A DNA stretch of 64,000 bases from Paraescarpia echinospica. Taxonomy: Eukaryota > Annelida > Polychaeta > Sabellida > Siboglinidae. The stretch covers positions 71,965,768-72,029,767 of the forward strand of contig CM034535.1 in assembly GCA_020002185.1 (NCBI GenBank), in the 5' to 3' direction. Shown piece by piece: positions 22,300 to 31,865 of this stretch. The notes beneath the pieces are model-generated. The model ran no database searches and had not been told where the DNA came from. It saw nothing but the letters and a program-made list of their open reading frames with translations. The position numbers were made by a program, and so were the translations under genes. Position 1 is the stretch's first letter, and each line of letters starts with the position of its first letter.

Positions 22300-23095
22300 C
22301 GTTTTCCTTTTCATTATCTGTTTTGTGCTCTGTCTTGTGTTGCTTGGTGCAGGAATTTCAGTCCACTCTTCAGGTTGCAAAACCCTAAGCCCCACGCACC
22401 CAGTGAGGCAGGTGAACCGTGGCGAGCCAACACCTTGCTGGCTGGGGGCTGCCGAGCTTGAGGCGGGCGGTAGCTATCCTGTGAGATCTGTAGATCTCTC
22501 CTACCGTCGGAAGCAAAACCCTGGCGCCACACTCTACGCCAATCGAGCAGGAGGCTTATAACCGATAAACTGCTGCTTCCCGTGTTTTATCTACACCGTG
22601 AGGTGAAGCTGGAGGGTCCTCTCCAGGCACAAGTCTGGGCAAGTTGATATGGACGGCCAGTTATTGCCCATGCAGCAAGTCCCCCTCTCCACGTCACTGG
22701 TGAATCCAAAGGAACATCCAGAGCTGATACAGTTTGGCACCAGTGCCGTCGCAAGAGCTGCCAGAAGGACGTTGAAACACAACATCGGACTGCCTTAGAG
22801 ACTCCGACTCCGGATTTACTTAGCCTTTTCCGTGTGAGAGTATAGCCGCAAGGCAGCGGAGGTTTGGAATAAGAGTTTACCTTCTCCTAGACATGCGACC
22901 AGTCAAGGTTAACAAGCCCCATCTGCCCGAAGCGTCTGGTTTTAAGGCGCCATGTATCCGCCTTTGCCCCTTCTTCTGTCAGTAAAGAACAATTCCGCCA
23001 CGTGAAGGCCAGGAGCTGGATTCGGCTGTCAGAGGCTTTACGAGAGGGGCACTTAATATGTAGCGAGAGCTTATCCTCACACCCACCCCTGCTTA
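22300..23095 (-). other. 5' UTR region of the RTE LINE
   Basis: A GC-rich stretch upstream of the endonuclease with no coding frame of its own. The sharp change to AT-rich DNA near 23095 is taken as the 5' border; no target-site duplication was identified. Confidence 0.5.
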
Positions 23096-23401
23096 ACAGT
23101 CTTGGAATCAGTAATGTGTAATTACCCTATATATGTAAAATAATGTAATACCATAATACATTACAAATAGAGGAACCATAGCGAACCCGTTAGCATTTAA
23201 AATCTAATATACACACATCAGAACATATACATTTCGTTTATGCATGCCGCAGTTTCCTTTGTTTTCAACGCGCACAAATGGAAATATAATTAAAAAAACA
23301 TTAACAAAAGTGTGAAAAACAATATTTTTAAGCTTACCTCTTTGAATATGTGTTTCGCGCTACCGACCAATGTTTACTAGGACTCATTTATGAGTTACTT
23401 A

Positions 23402-23500
23402 GTACCGCGTTTATGGCCCTATCGGCCTGCCATACACGTACCACATCAACGACGCCATACGTCGTATTATGGCTGGCCAATATGGTCATAAACGCGGTAC
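23402..23500. repeat. inverted repeat with 14-bp perfect arms
   Basis: GTACCGCGTTTATG (23402-23415) and its exact reverse complement (23487-23500) enclose 71 bp that is partly self-complementary (GACG-CCATA-CGTC). It could be a terminal inverted repeat of a tiny element or part of an LTR. Confidence 0.7.
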
Positions 23501-23519
23501 ACTCAACGCGTTGAATAAG

Positions 23520-23614
23520 AAGTTAACGCGTTAACTTAGGAACCAATGAGAACGCGAAGAAGTTAACGCGTTAACTTAGCAATCAATGCGGACTCGAAGT
23601 TAGCTCGTTAACTT
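23520..23614. promoter_or_regulatory. three spaced palindromes, each followed by a CCAAT-like box
   Basis: AAGTTAACGCGTTAACTT is a perfect 18-bp palindrome at 23520-23537 and 23560-23577. A third version with two changes lies at 23597-23614. Spacing is 40 and 37 bp. Each is followed after 1-3 bases by AACCAATGAG, AATCAATGCG or AACCAATAAG. Repeated palindromes with CCAAT boxes just upstream of a retroelement LTR end suggest an enhancer-like array in an LTR U3 region; this role is inferred. Confidence 0.5.
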
Positions 23615-23669
23615 ATCAACCAATAAGGATTCGGTTTCAACAGCACCCCCTCCCCATCTTCGATCGATC

Positions 23670-23696
23670 GAGCGGAGTGGTGCTGAAGCTCCGCTC
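23670..23696. other. 8-bp hairpin in a GC-rich patch
   Basis: GAGCGGAG (23670-23677) pairs with CTCCGCTC (23689-23696) across an 11-nt loop, within the region that may be the 5' LTR. Confidence 0.5.
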
Positions 23697-23811
23697 CCCC
23701 AATATTAATTTCGTTCCCGCGCCAGTGCATATTATTACTGTATTAATTAATTAAGATACACTAAAATTGAATCACCTTCTAAGACAATATAGGGCTACAA
23801 CTAATGACATG

Positions 23812-23888
23812 GCGATTAGCAGCAAGCCGTCAATAAACTTATAGATTTACCACACTTCCATTCCATAGTTGAGTTACGATATGTTACA
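23812..23888 (+). repeat. 5' LTR end of the gypsy element (shared part)
   Basis: Ends in ACA directly before the TGG of the likely primer-binding site. It differs from the right copy at several bases, so the two have been separate for some time. Confidence 0.65.
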
Positions 23889-23906
23889 TGGTGTCTAGAA
23901 GTAGCT
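23889..23906 (+). other. putative tRNA primer-binding site
   Basis: TGGTGTCTAGAAGTAGCT immediately follows the LTR end. TGG complements the CCA end of a tRNA; which tRNA was not determined. Confidence 0.45.
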
Positions 23907-24161
23907 GTAAAATAATGTAAAAAGTTGTTTTAGAGACCGAAACTACGGACTATGATGTGTAAGTTAACTCCAGGCATCGTCGGGCATGAACGACGACGAA
24001 AACCAGCGGACCATTTGCCGAAAGATGACCCTATTCTACGTCGCGCGTCTCCAGCAACCTTGACCGTAGTTGACCGGGGCGACTAGAATTACCGCAGATT
24101 CCGTGACGGTGCACGGCATCGACACGCAGTGAGTGTTTGGTTACCGCAGAACGATGGCAAC

Positions 24162-24700
24162 ATGGCAAACGCCGGTGAAAAACCCTGCACGAATTGGCAA
24201 TCGGCTAATCTAGACAAGGAATGGCGTCGCTTCAAACAGCACTGCGAATTTACGATCAAAGGCTCGCTTACAACGAAACCTGAAACATCATGACGTACAT
24301 CGGCAACAAAGGACGCGAGATATACAAGATCTTTACCTGGATGCCAGCGACGGGTGACGATCCGGCAGAAAACGCCACTCTGCAAGGCGTGTACAATAAA
24401 TATGCGCAGCACACCCCGGTCTATGTCGCACCGATGACAAACCAAATCCACGCAACTGTCACTTTCATCCGACGTAAACAAGATCCAGGTGACAAGTTTG
24501 ACAACTTTGATCTCCGAATTCTGGTGAAAGACTGTGGCTATGCTGAAGACGACCGCATGCTCAGAGATGCAATTATCCTGAGATCATCGCAAGCCGCGGT
24601 CAGCGTGAAATGTCTAGAGAAAGGAGACAAACTGACTCTAAACATGGCCATGAATATTGGCCAGAACTACAAGTCGTCCCAGAAAATATGCGCGCGATAA
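24162..24700 (+). pseudogene. gypsy gag remnant
   Basis: From ATG at 24162 a frame with EWRRFKQHCEFTIKG breaks near 24285 and continues in the frame of 24290-24700: IGNKGREIYKIF, then HATVTFIRRKQDPGDKFDNF, LVKDCGYAEDDRMLRDAI and NMAMNIGQNY. This matches the capsid-like gag of invertebrate gypsy elements. The nucleocapsid zinc knuckle further on is reduced to GHFASMCR (about 24795-24830) in a different frame with stops. Confidence 0.7.
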
Positions 24701-24919
24701 ACGTCGATGAAGATCCCACAATTCATGCCGTGAACATTGGAGGTCGGAGAAAATCGAGGATAGCTGGACGTTCGAGGAACTGGTCACAGTCCAGATAAGA
24801 AGGGACATTTTGCGTCGATGTGCCGCAACAAGGCGAGCGCCCACATAGTTGAGGACATGTGTGGCTTTGAGTAATCAGATGATGACGACGACGCACATCT
24901 GATCAATACCATCACCGAT

Positions 24920-25130
24920 GCAGACGGCGACTGGTGGGAAAGCATAGGTGTAAATAGAACACACATCAAAATGCAGATAGACACCGGCGCTACGTAATCT
25001 CTGATGCCGTACAACGTGTACAGAGATATGCAATGCAATCACCCAATCATAAAGACCGCTAGCAAGTTGAAATGGTACACTCATCACCCAATTAAGGTAG
25101 AAGGTTGTTTTCTCTCCCAACTCGGTACAA
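24920..25130 (+). pseudogene. gypsy aspartic protease remnant
   Basis: HIKMQIDTGAT holds the catalytic DTG motif of retroelement proteases. It is followed at once by TAA (near 24996) and then SLMPYNVYRDM in the same frame. Another stop follows before the RT frame. Confidence 0.65.
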
Positions 25131-25180
25131 AACAAATGCGTTAAGGTACAGTACTACATCGTACATGTAGACCAGAACCA

Positions 25181-26103
25181 TTGTTATCAGGGCATGCTAG
25201 CATGCAGCTAGGCTTGATCGAGAAAACACACACTTTCGCCAATAAGCTTGACAAGTACCTGAAGCAAACTACAGGTACGCTCACAGGGACGTATTCCATC
25301 AAGATTGTACACGGACCAAGGCGTCAGCCAAAAGCACTATCTGCAAAGATACGTACGAAACTGAAAGAAATGGAAACTGATGGCCACATTACTAAAGTGA
25401 CAGAACACACTGACTGGGTTAATTCCATGATCACTATGGTCCGCAATGAAAAGTTGAGGATCTGCTCCGATCTCAAAGACCTCAACAAAGCCATAAGACG
25501 AGAGCACTACCCCATTCCGACAGTGGAAGAAGTGATAGCATCAATACCAGGTGCCAAAAGTTCTCCAAAATATATGCAAAGTCGGGATTCCTGCAGATCA
25601 AACTCGGCTATGCATCAAGTCTTCTAACGACTTTCAACACGCCGATCGGAAGATACAGGTGGTTACGCCTCCGGTTTGGCATAAAGTCGACTCCAGAGAT
25701 TTACCAACGAATCATGGACGACATGCTAAAAGACATCGATGGCGCACGGGCCATCATGGACGACATCCTGATCGCAGGCAAAACGCTACAGGAGCACGAC
25801 AAGATCATCAGGAAAGTCGTAGAGAGAGCGACAGAATGGAACCTGAAGCTCAGCTTTGAGAAGTGTCAAGTAAAACAGCCACATGTGAATTACGTTGGAC
25901 ACTTGGGGACAGACCAGGGCTTGCAACCAGATCCAGAGAACGTACGTGCACTACACAAAATGTCAGTTACGCAAAGCAAGGAAGACGTGCGCAGATTTCT
26001 TGGATTTGTCCAATATCTGTCGAAATTCATCCCAAACATGAGTACAGTGGACGCTCCACTTCGCATGCACGCGATTAGCAGCAAGCCGTCAATAAACGTA
26101 TAG
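25181..26103 (+). pseudogene. gypsy reverse transcriptase, frameshifted
   Basis: First frame, 25181-25627: LKEMETDGHITKVTEHTDWV, then LRICSDLKDLNKAIRREHYP. A frameshift near 25565-25625 leads to a frame with GIKSTPEIYQRIMDDML, IMDDILIAG (the catalytic F/Y-x-DD motif, here I-M-D-D) and EKCQVKQPHVNYVGH up to SKEDVRRFLGFVQYLSKFIPN. It stops at 26103 inside the LTR-like repeat, so RNase H and integrase are missing. Confidence 0.8.
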
Positions 26104-26146
26104 AGTTACCACACTGTCATTACATAGTCGAGTCACGATATGTTAC
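26071..26146 (+). repeat. 3' LTR end of the gypsy element (fragment)
   Basis: The right copy of the 76-77 bp direct repeat; its first bases form the end of the RT reading frame. The deletion joint lies at the GCGATTAGC boundary (26071). Sequence after 26146 (AATACCTCAC) is taken as flank. Confidence 0.65.
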
Positions 26147-26650
26147 AAATACCTCACATTTTGTGTGTTCGGCCTTTGTCAGCGAACTGAGAATTAACCA
26201 ACTAATGACCATGTAGGCCAACGGCGCCATTTCCTGTGAAAACGGTGCGGTTATTCACGTCTAGCTGCTTGTTCACGCGCGGAAACTCAATTACAGCCGT
26301 TGATTTGTTGAGTGCGGCAATACTGTCAGACACACGGTCCAATACACAAGTGTATCTATTACAGCGGGGCCAGCAGGCACGAATAAACAGTCAGTGCAAA
26401 GGTGGCTCACTTCAAGACGTACGTGACAGCCCAATTTCAATTTGCCAACACCAATTACGAGAACCAGGGAGCAATGTCTGGTTTGTTGTAATAGTGTGTT
26501 ATCTACATATAAGGGCTTACTATCTCACTTCACTCATGTCGGTCACTCGGGTCGAACTCTCTTTCCAAACACTAGTCTTCTTCATATCCCCACGCTGTCC
26601 TTTGTTTCCGTGGTTCCAACCCCACATTCCCTTTAGCGCGTCGATAAATG
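26147..26650. other. unassigned stretch
   Basis: One long chance frame (26236-26871 plus) lacks recognisable domains and partly overlaps the LINE fragment on the other strand. Confidence 0.3.
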
Positions 26651-26652
26651 TA

Positions 26653-26991
26653 TCATCTGGTCTCACTTGTTCTTCCATGTGTTTGCTGCAACGGGATGGT
26701 CTTGGATGCAATCATTATTTCATCTTTATGTCTACAACAGTGTCCAGCAAATCTCACCCTTATTTCATGGATCTTCTGTGTAATTCCGTTTGTATCTCTA
26801 TACAAGTGATACGTGTTTTCCCTGTTAATGTTGAATATGGCTTGCAACATACTTGTAAAACACCCATCTAGTTGCGTTCTGGGTGTCTTTGTTAGTGTCC
26901 AAGACTCGCATCCGTGCAGCAGCACAGACTCCACCGTTACAATGAACCGCTGTTGCTTGATCTTGCATGAAAGTATAGGCCAATATTTCAA
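26653..26991 (-). pseudogene. LINE C-terminal fragment
   Basis: VESVLLHGCESWTLTKT, LDGCFTSMLQAIFNINRE, then EIRVRFAGHCCRHKDE is the standard C-terminal region of many LINE polyproteins (SxLLYGCEtWTLT, RRLRFAGHC). Coding traces extend upstream in a broken frame to about 27060. No catalytic RT motif is present. Confidence 0.75.
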
Positions 26992-27119
26992 AACAAGTGT
27001 TCTTAGTTCGTTTTCATGTTATTGCCTTACTGATCTGGATATATTTAGTTGCAAAGATGGCTCAAGTGCCCAACGTACTTAATATATTCGACCTTCTCCT
27101 AATACTATCGTACTATGCA

Positions 27120-27600
27120 ATACTATCATTTGCAATTTAAAATCCTGATGCACACATATAAATCCCTACATGGACAGGTTCCATGATGTATATCGGACAT
27201 GCTGAATGTGTACAAATCAAGAAGAACGCTGCGAAAAATGGATTCAGTGACATTTGAAGTTCCAAGGGCTAGAACAGTTACTTACGGAGACTGAAAATGC
27301 CAGTGCTCATCAGCCAAGTTGTGGAATGCGCTAATGGCTCTCCGTGAAGCAAAAACATTGAACACTCTCAAGAGGCTGCTAAAACACATTTGTTCCTGGC
27401 CCATTTTGGTGCTTAACTCTTTCTAGTCAGTGTTTATTACATTTTAAAACAATATATATAGATATATATATTCATCACATTATATCCAACCTTCTAAAAA
27501 TTTTCATTTTGATCATGCTATCGTTTTTATGCTTTGTTTTTACTGTCCATGATTATTCTATTGATTATGTACAGCGCTTTTGAGCAGGCTTTTATGTATA
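27120..27600 (+). mobile_element. CR1-like LINE 3' end
   Basis: A broken frame at 27133-27420 reads MHTYKSLHGQVP, then SDMLNVYKSRRTLRKMDS, VPRARTVTYGD, a stop, and AKLWNALMALREAKTLNTL. This is the tail of CR1/Jockey-type polyproteins (H..LHG.AP.YI...; LWN.LP...R.....FK..LK..LF). The AT-rich stretch to about 27600 with a TACAGCGCTTTTGAGCAGG end resembles their 3' UTRs. Confidence 0.65.
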
Positions 27601-27766
27601 AAAATGAATGGAATGGACTTTCTTACGTTTCATCCCAGTTCAGCAGATCTGAGACGGCTGTCCGTGGACTGCTAGTAGCAGTGGTGTCATCTGTTGGAAC
27701 TACACGCATTTTCTTTTAGTCTTGATTAAGCAAGCCCCGTGATGACGTGATCTGACAAGAAAATCG

Positions 27767-28138
27767 ATGCTTGCCAAGAAAATCGATGCTTTCGCCATGA
27801 AGAGCCTTCGACACCTCGCGAACACAAAGTGGGTCAATATCAGCAATAACACGATCATGGAACGTACCGGTCAGAAGCATGCATCAATACTCATCACCCA
27901 GCAACGCCTTCGATGGTTCGGCCACCTGCAATGTATAGCACCAAACTACCCTGCCGCTCTATTATACCAATTCCACCCACAAAACACCGGCTGGAAACGG
28001 CGCCGTGGGCGTCCTCGCCGTCAATGGATCGACTGTGTTAAGCACGATTTTGATGGGATGGGCCTCACGCTTGAGGCGGCCGAGCAGCTGGCCGTTGACC
28101 GCCTCACCTGGAAGGCGGTGATAAAGGATGTGGTGTGA
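27767..28138 (+). pseudogene. LINE C-terminal fragment (open)
   Basis: 123 codons without a stop: RSLRHLANTKWVNISNNTIM, then QQRLRWFGHLQCI, GRPRRQWIDCVKHDF and a final AVDRLTWKAVIKDVV. This is the C-terminal end of LINE polyproteins (RRLRWFGHV.RM; GRP...W.D.V..D; A.DR..WR). It lacks RT and is 5' truncated; the ATG is incidental. Confidence 0.75.
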
Positions 28139-28139
28139 C

Positions 28140-28400
28140 CTGTACGCTGGATATCCGGCAAGAGCCCTAAGTCAAGTGATGTGGCGCTACTATTTGTCGC
28201 ACAAAGAAAAAACTGCACCAAGACGTCTTGCTGTTGCAGTGAAGGAGGTGGGGTTGGTAGGTGTATAATTGGAAGTGTTTTGTGAGCCTCAATTAGTTCT
28301 TTGTGAACTTCACGGGGGTATAATCAGACATTTTTGTGAGTCTTATGGCTTAACTTGAGGTGCAGTTGAGGGTTTCTTGATCTGAGCCGAACCAAATGCT
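28140..28400. other. short non-coding stretch, LINE 3' UTR plus spacer
   Basis: Follows the LINE stop codon. No gene or clear repeat border was seen. Confidence 0.35.
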
Positions 28401-28404
28401 GTAG

Positions 28405-28785
28405 TCGCAGAAAATGTGTCGCTGTTGCACAGCCTAACTTCAGCTTCTCCACAGTCTCTGCTCAACTGGTGACATCGGAAGACTGGGGGTGAAGGGGAGT
28501 ATGGGGGGGGGTGCTGTTGAAAATGTTTCGTCACTGCGCAGCCGCAATTTCACCGTCTTCTCGCTGTATCTTGTGCTGCCTCCCAACTAACAGATGAAAT
28601 GGGAAGACGGGCGGGGGTGGTCTGTTAAAATTTGTTTGCTGCTGCGTCATGTCGCTGTATCTTCACTTCAACTTTTCTGCAGTTTCTCCGCTCGGTTGCC
28701 TGGCTCAACTGTGATATCAGAAGATGGGGGATGCTATTGAAACTTTTCACCGCCGCGTCAGCATAACTTCACCTTTTTTTAACAA
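28405..28785. repeat. diverged tandem repeat, about 115 bp, 3.3 copies
   Basis: Each copy has a GTTGAAAATGTTTCGTCACT-like start, a CACCGTCTTCTC-like middle and a GGAAGACGGGCGGGGG-like end (near 28405, 28518, 28625 and 28735). Copies differ heavily. Confidence 0.55.
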
Positions 28786-28925
28786 GATTGCCACGCAGAT
28801 AATTAACTCTAGATGGCAGGTGGACAGGGAAGCCTTTTGGCTTATCGAGAGTTCAACCCTTTTTTATCTACAAGTATCCCGCCCTTCTGAGGTATGTGTC
28901 GATTTTATTTTTACATATTCATGGC
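28775..28925 (-). mobile_element. LINE 3'-end fragment, same family as 59913-60127
   Basis: On the minus strand: AAAATCGACACA, GGCGGGATACTTGTAGATAA, ACTCTCGATAAGCCAAAAGG, TGTCCACCTGCCAT, then GCAATCTTGTTAA at the end. It matches the insert nested in the LINE at 59913-60127 block by block, including the start of the AATCTTGTTA terminal repeat. Confidence 0.8.
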
Positions 28926-28929
28926 ATAA

Positions 28930-29560
28930 CATGGTGTTCAGGTGTTGTTCTTGGCAGTAGATTCCACCACAGATGTTTTATTGTTACAAGTTTGACGTAT
29001 TTCAATTCAAGGAACGTTTTTCATATTTCTCAGGTGCGTGTATAGTGGTACAGACATTACTTCGGACGTTTACATTTTACTTGAAAATGATTACTGCTGC
29101 CGGACTGTTATGGTTTTTAATCGACATTCGTCTACACTTGCCTTGAGAACCGGTTGCAAACTTGCCAAGCAGGACGCTGTGGTCTATTCTTGAATAACAC
29201 CGGACCACGAACAACTTTTGTGCAACCGTCGATGATACGCAGTGACGCAAGATGCACTTCAGCATGCGTGTGTATCAACAATGGCATCAGTGGTGCGTTG
29301 TTCTAGGACACATTTGTTGTCAACTGCCGCCAATGCAACCAGGTATACCAGATCTCCGGTGACCTGCTGCATGAATCTTCTACTTCACCAACTGTGCATC
29401 TTCAAGCGTTCGCCTACGAGACGTAAACACCGTGGCGGTCATAAAATCGCAAAACAGATCGGGACAACAATTCACTACGCAAGAGTACCGGCGTTGCCAC
29501 AACCAAGCCAAAATGTAATACTTTAATAACTGTACCATTGTATAAGCAGGTACAGCGCGA
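28930..29560. other. unassigned stretch upstream of a LINE
   Basis: May include the 5' part of the following LINE (short frame at 29242-29526), but no motif was recognised. Confidence 0.3.
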
Positions 29561-29596
29561 TCATGGCATACGAGTATGCTACGTTAACGCACAATC

Positions 29597-30428
29597 GTGT
29601 CGGAAAAAACACTCGCCATTGCGGAGTATATACTTGAAAACCATCTCGATATGATGGCGATACGCGAAACGTGGTTAAAGCCTTTGAGCGACGCCAGTGT
29701 AATTACAGACAATGTACCAAATGGATATTCCATCAAGCACACGTCTCGCCCTACCGACAAAGGGGGCGGTGTCACTATTATCCATAAATCCGAAATCGTC
29801 TTACACAAACAGGTACCGATTTCGATCGTTTGAACACACCGAGTGCAGGCTGAAAACACCTACGTCATCCATCAGAATCATTGTTATTTACCACCCGCCG
29901 CCATCAATGAAAAATAGCTTGTCAACAACTGTGTTTTTTAAAGAATGGGACCGTTTCATTGACCAGCATGCCATAAAACCTTGACCTCTGATTATCAGGG
30001 GAGATTTGAATTTTCATATTGACAACACTGCAAATGTTGATGCACGGCGACTGGTCAATTATGTGAATGCCACAGGAATGGTGTTGCATGTTCACGGGCC
30101 AACCCACAGGAAAGGACACACGTTGGATGTACTCATGACCCGCAGCACGGACGAACACCTCGTTCGAAATGTTATCGTTACGGATGTGGGCCTTTCTGAC
30201 TACTTTGCGATGAGTTTCAACATAGACATTGTTCAACATCGCACTGGTTTGATGAAAATCAAATATCGCAAGTTACGCACCGTTGAGGCAATGTCTTTCC
30301 GACAAGACATTCCACTGTTCCGTTCGGATGATCTTGACTTGCTGAACATAGAAGAACTGGTTGATCAATACGATCATATGCTGGTCAGCTTAGTTGATTC
30401 GCACGCGTCCGTTGTTGCAGGCAGATAA
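29597..30428 (+). pseudogene. CR1-like AP endonuclease, frameshifted
   Basis: Frame one: SEKTLAIAEYILENHLDMMA then IRETWL (the catalytic E block) and GGGVTIIHKS. A frameshift near 29830 leads to IIVIYHPPPS, and another after a TGA near 29983 gives RGDLNFHIDN, PTHRKGHTLDVLMTR and VGLSDYFAM (the final S-D-H/Y block, here with Y). It is similar in layout to 2436-3239. Confidence 0.8.
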
Positions 30429-30845
30429 ATACAAGACTGGTTGCATCTCGCCATTAATCAAGAAGGCTGGACTAAATCCAGAACCAATACAGAAATATCA
30501 ACCTGTATCGAATCTGACATTTCTCCCTAAAGTAATCGAGCGCGTTGTAGCAAAACAGCTGAATGTCCAAATGCAAGAGAACAATTTGCACGATCAGTTT
30601 CAATTGGCATATCGACAAGATCACTCAACTGAAACGGCTCTGCTTAAAGTACACAATGACATTATGTCTGCAGTAGACCGTGGCTGTGTTGTTGTGTTGG
30701 TTATGCTTGACTTGACCGCCGCTTTGGACACCATTGACCACAGCATTCTATTGAGCAGACTCACTCACAGATTCGGTGTCACTGGCGCTGCGCTTGAGTG
30801 GTTCTGATCTTACTTGTCCGGTAGGCATCAAGTCGTTCGTATTGA
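30394..30845 (+). pseudogene. CR1-like RT, motifs 1-A
   Basis: Frame 30394-30807: YQPVSNLTFLPKVIERVVA, then HDQFQLAYRQDHSTETALLK and MLDLTAALDTIDHSIL, the motif A region (D-x-x-A-A-L-D; usually D-x-S-A-A-F-D). It stops at WF-TGA, then continues as SYLSGRHQVVRI up to the insertion at 30846. Confidence 0.8.
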
Positions 30846-30987
30846 ATGAACGTTTATTCAACAACAACAACATAATACATGCACAGTATGGTTTGCTGCT
30901 GCTGCTGAAAGGACATAGCTGAAGTCATAGACTTATGTGTTGCTATGCCCTTCTCGAACTAAAAACAACTGAATAAATACAACACGA
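30846..30987. mobile_element. 142-bp insertion inside the LINE RT
   Basis: It splits the codons of VVRI|GSVKSS in the host LINE. Both ends are flanked by ATTG, a possible 4-bp target duplication. The two ends share an imperfect inverted similarity (TTTATTCAACAAC against ACAACTGAATAAA). No coding; the family is unknown. Confidence 0.55.
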
Positions 30988-31550
30988 TTGGAAGTGTCAA
31001 ATCATCCCTCCCCAACTGCTGTGCCGTTTGGTGTACCGCAAGGCTCCGTACTCGGGCCATTGCTGTTCACTGCATATATCACACCATTTGGCGACGTTAT
31101 ATCAAGAAATTCGGCTAGGTATATCACCCTTATGCCGACGACACGCAACTTTATGTTTCGTTTTGTCCTTGTGGAGATGGCCAACTGAATTCAATGGGTC
31201 GTTTGTGTTGTTGCCTAGAAGAAATTGGCGAATGGTCTCGGACCAATTTACTGAAATAAAATTATCAGAAGACGGATGTCATGGTGTTTGGTACTAAGCA
31301 GAAGCTGCCACTGCTAAAGGAGATTCATATTTTTGACTCGACTTTGACTTTGTCTTCAAGTGCGCGCAATCTGGGCGTTGTATTTAATCAATCCCTCAAC
31401 ATGACTAACGACATAAGTGCCATTTGCCGAGCAGCGTATATGCACCTCCACAACACCAGTCGTATCAGGCGATACCTCACAACAGATGCGACTAAATCAC
31501 TTGTACACTCTTTCGTCATATGTAGATTGGACACGGGAACGCGCGCCGAC
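30988..31550 (+). pseudogene. CR1-like RT, motifs B-C and thumb
   Basis: [15 protein letters not shown] is motif [13 protein letters not shown] (near 31120-31160, another frame) is motif C with the catalytic YADD. MVFGTKQKLP, ARNLGVVFNQSLNM and RRYLTTDATKSLVHSFV follow. At least two frameshifts and one stop are present. Confidence 0.8.
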
Positions 31551-31675
31551 GTATAAATATACAATGAATAACGTAAGTAATAGATAAGGTCAGGAGACTC
31601 CCATTAAGATATATAATATCGCTGGCACAGGAGCCACCCCATAAATATAAACAAACAACACAATTTACACATTCA
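31546..31675. other. unidentified insert between LINE RT and C-terminal region
   Basis: The LINE frame breaks off after ICRLD (about 31537) and resumes at LQRIQNMAARIITF (about 31678). The intervening AT-rich DNA has no recognised family. Confidence 0.45.
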
Positions 31676-31677
31676 CA

Positions 31678-31865
31678 AACTCCAGCGAATCCAAAACATG
31701 GCAGCCAGAATCATCACGTTCACACCTCGCCGCGACCACATAACTCCGGTTCTAAAAGAATTACACTGGCTGCCAATCAAATGCCGAATCGACTTTAAAA
31801 TACACCTTTATATGCTCAAATGTCTGAACGGGACGGCGCCACTGTATCTTGCCAACCTGTTAACC
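31678..31865 (+). pseudogene. CR1-like LINE C-terminal fragment, cut by the gap
   Basis: LQRIQNMAARIITF, then RRDHITPVLKELHWLPIKC and HLYMLKCLNGTAPLYLANLL is the conserved post-RT region of these elements. The rest is lost in the gap. Confidence 0.85.

Larger units (their letters stand above)
19880..23095 (-). mobile_element. RTE-type (CFDP2/Bcnt-like) non-LTR retrotransposon, internally deleted
   Basis: Minus strand, 5' to 3': a GC-rich 5' UTR (about 23095-22300), AP endonuclease (about 22270-21130), a deletion, the second half of the reverse transcriptase (about 21190-20290) and a C-terminal tail ending at 19880. The endonuclease resembles that of RTE elements, the source of the endonuclease-like part of ruminant CFDP2. 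The clade call rests on remembered similarity. A 3' tail could not be defined. Confidence 0.8.
23812..26146 (+). mobile_element. Ty3/gypsy LTR retrotransposon, deleted after RT
   Basis: A 76-77 bp direct repeat (23812-23888 and 26071-26146, starting GCGATTAGCAGCAAGCCG and ending GATATGTTACA) brackets gag, protease and RT remnants in that order. The left copy is followed at 23889 by TGGTGTCTAGAAG, a typical primer-binding-site start. RNase H, integrase and most of the right LTR are gone: the RT frame runs straight into the LTR end. The left LTR probably begins well upstream, possibly near 23390. Confidence 0.75.
29590..31865 (+). mobile_element. CR1/Jockey-like LINE with two small insertions, cut by the gap
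   Basis: Order: AP endonuclease (29600-30428), a deletion joint near 30420, RT (30430-31550) and C-terminal region (31680-31865), ending at the scaffold gap. A 142-bp insert (30846-30987) and a roughly 130-bp insert (about 31546-31675) interrupt the RT and the RT/C-term junction. Several frameshifts and stops make it non-functional. Confidence 0.85.

Noticed and set aside
22088..22561. 157-codon plus ORF
   Set aside because: Opposite strand of the RTE 5' UTR and endonuclease start.
26236..26871. 211-codon plus ORF
   Set aside because: No recognisable domain, and its right part lies opposite a clear LINE C-terminal frame on the minus strand.
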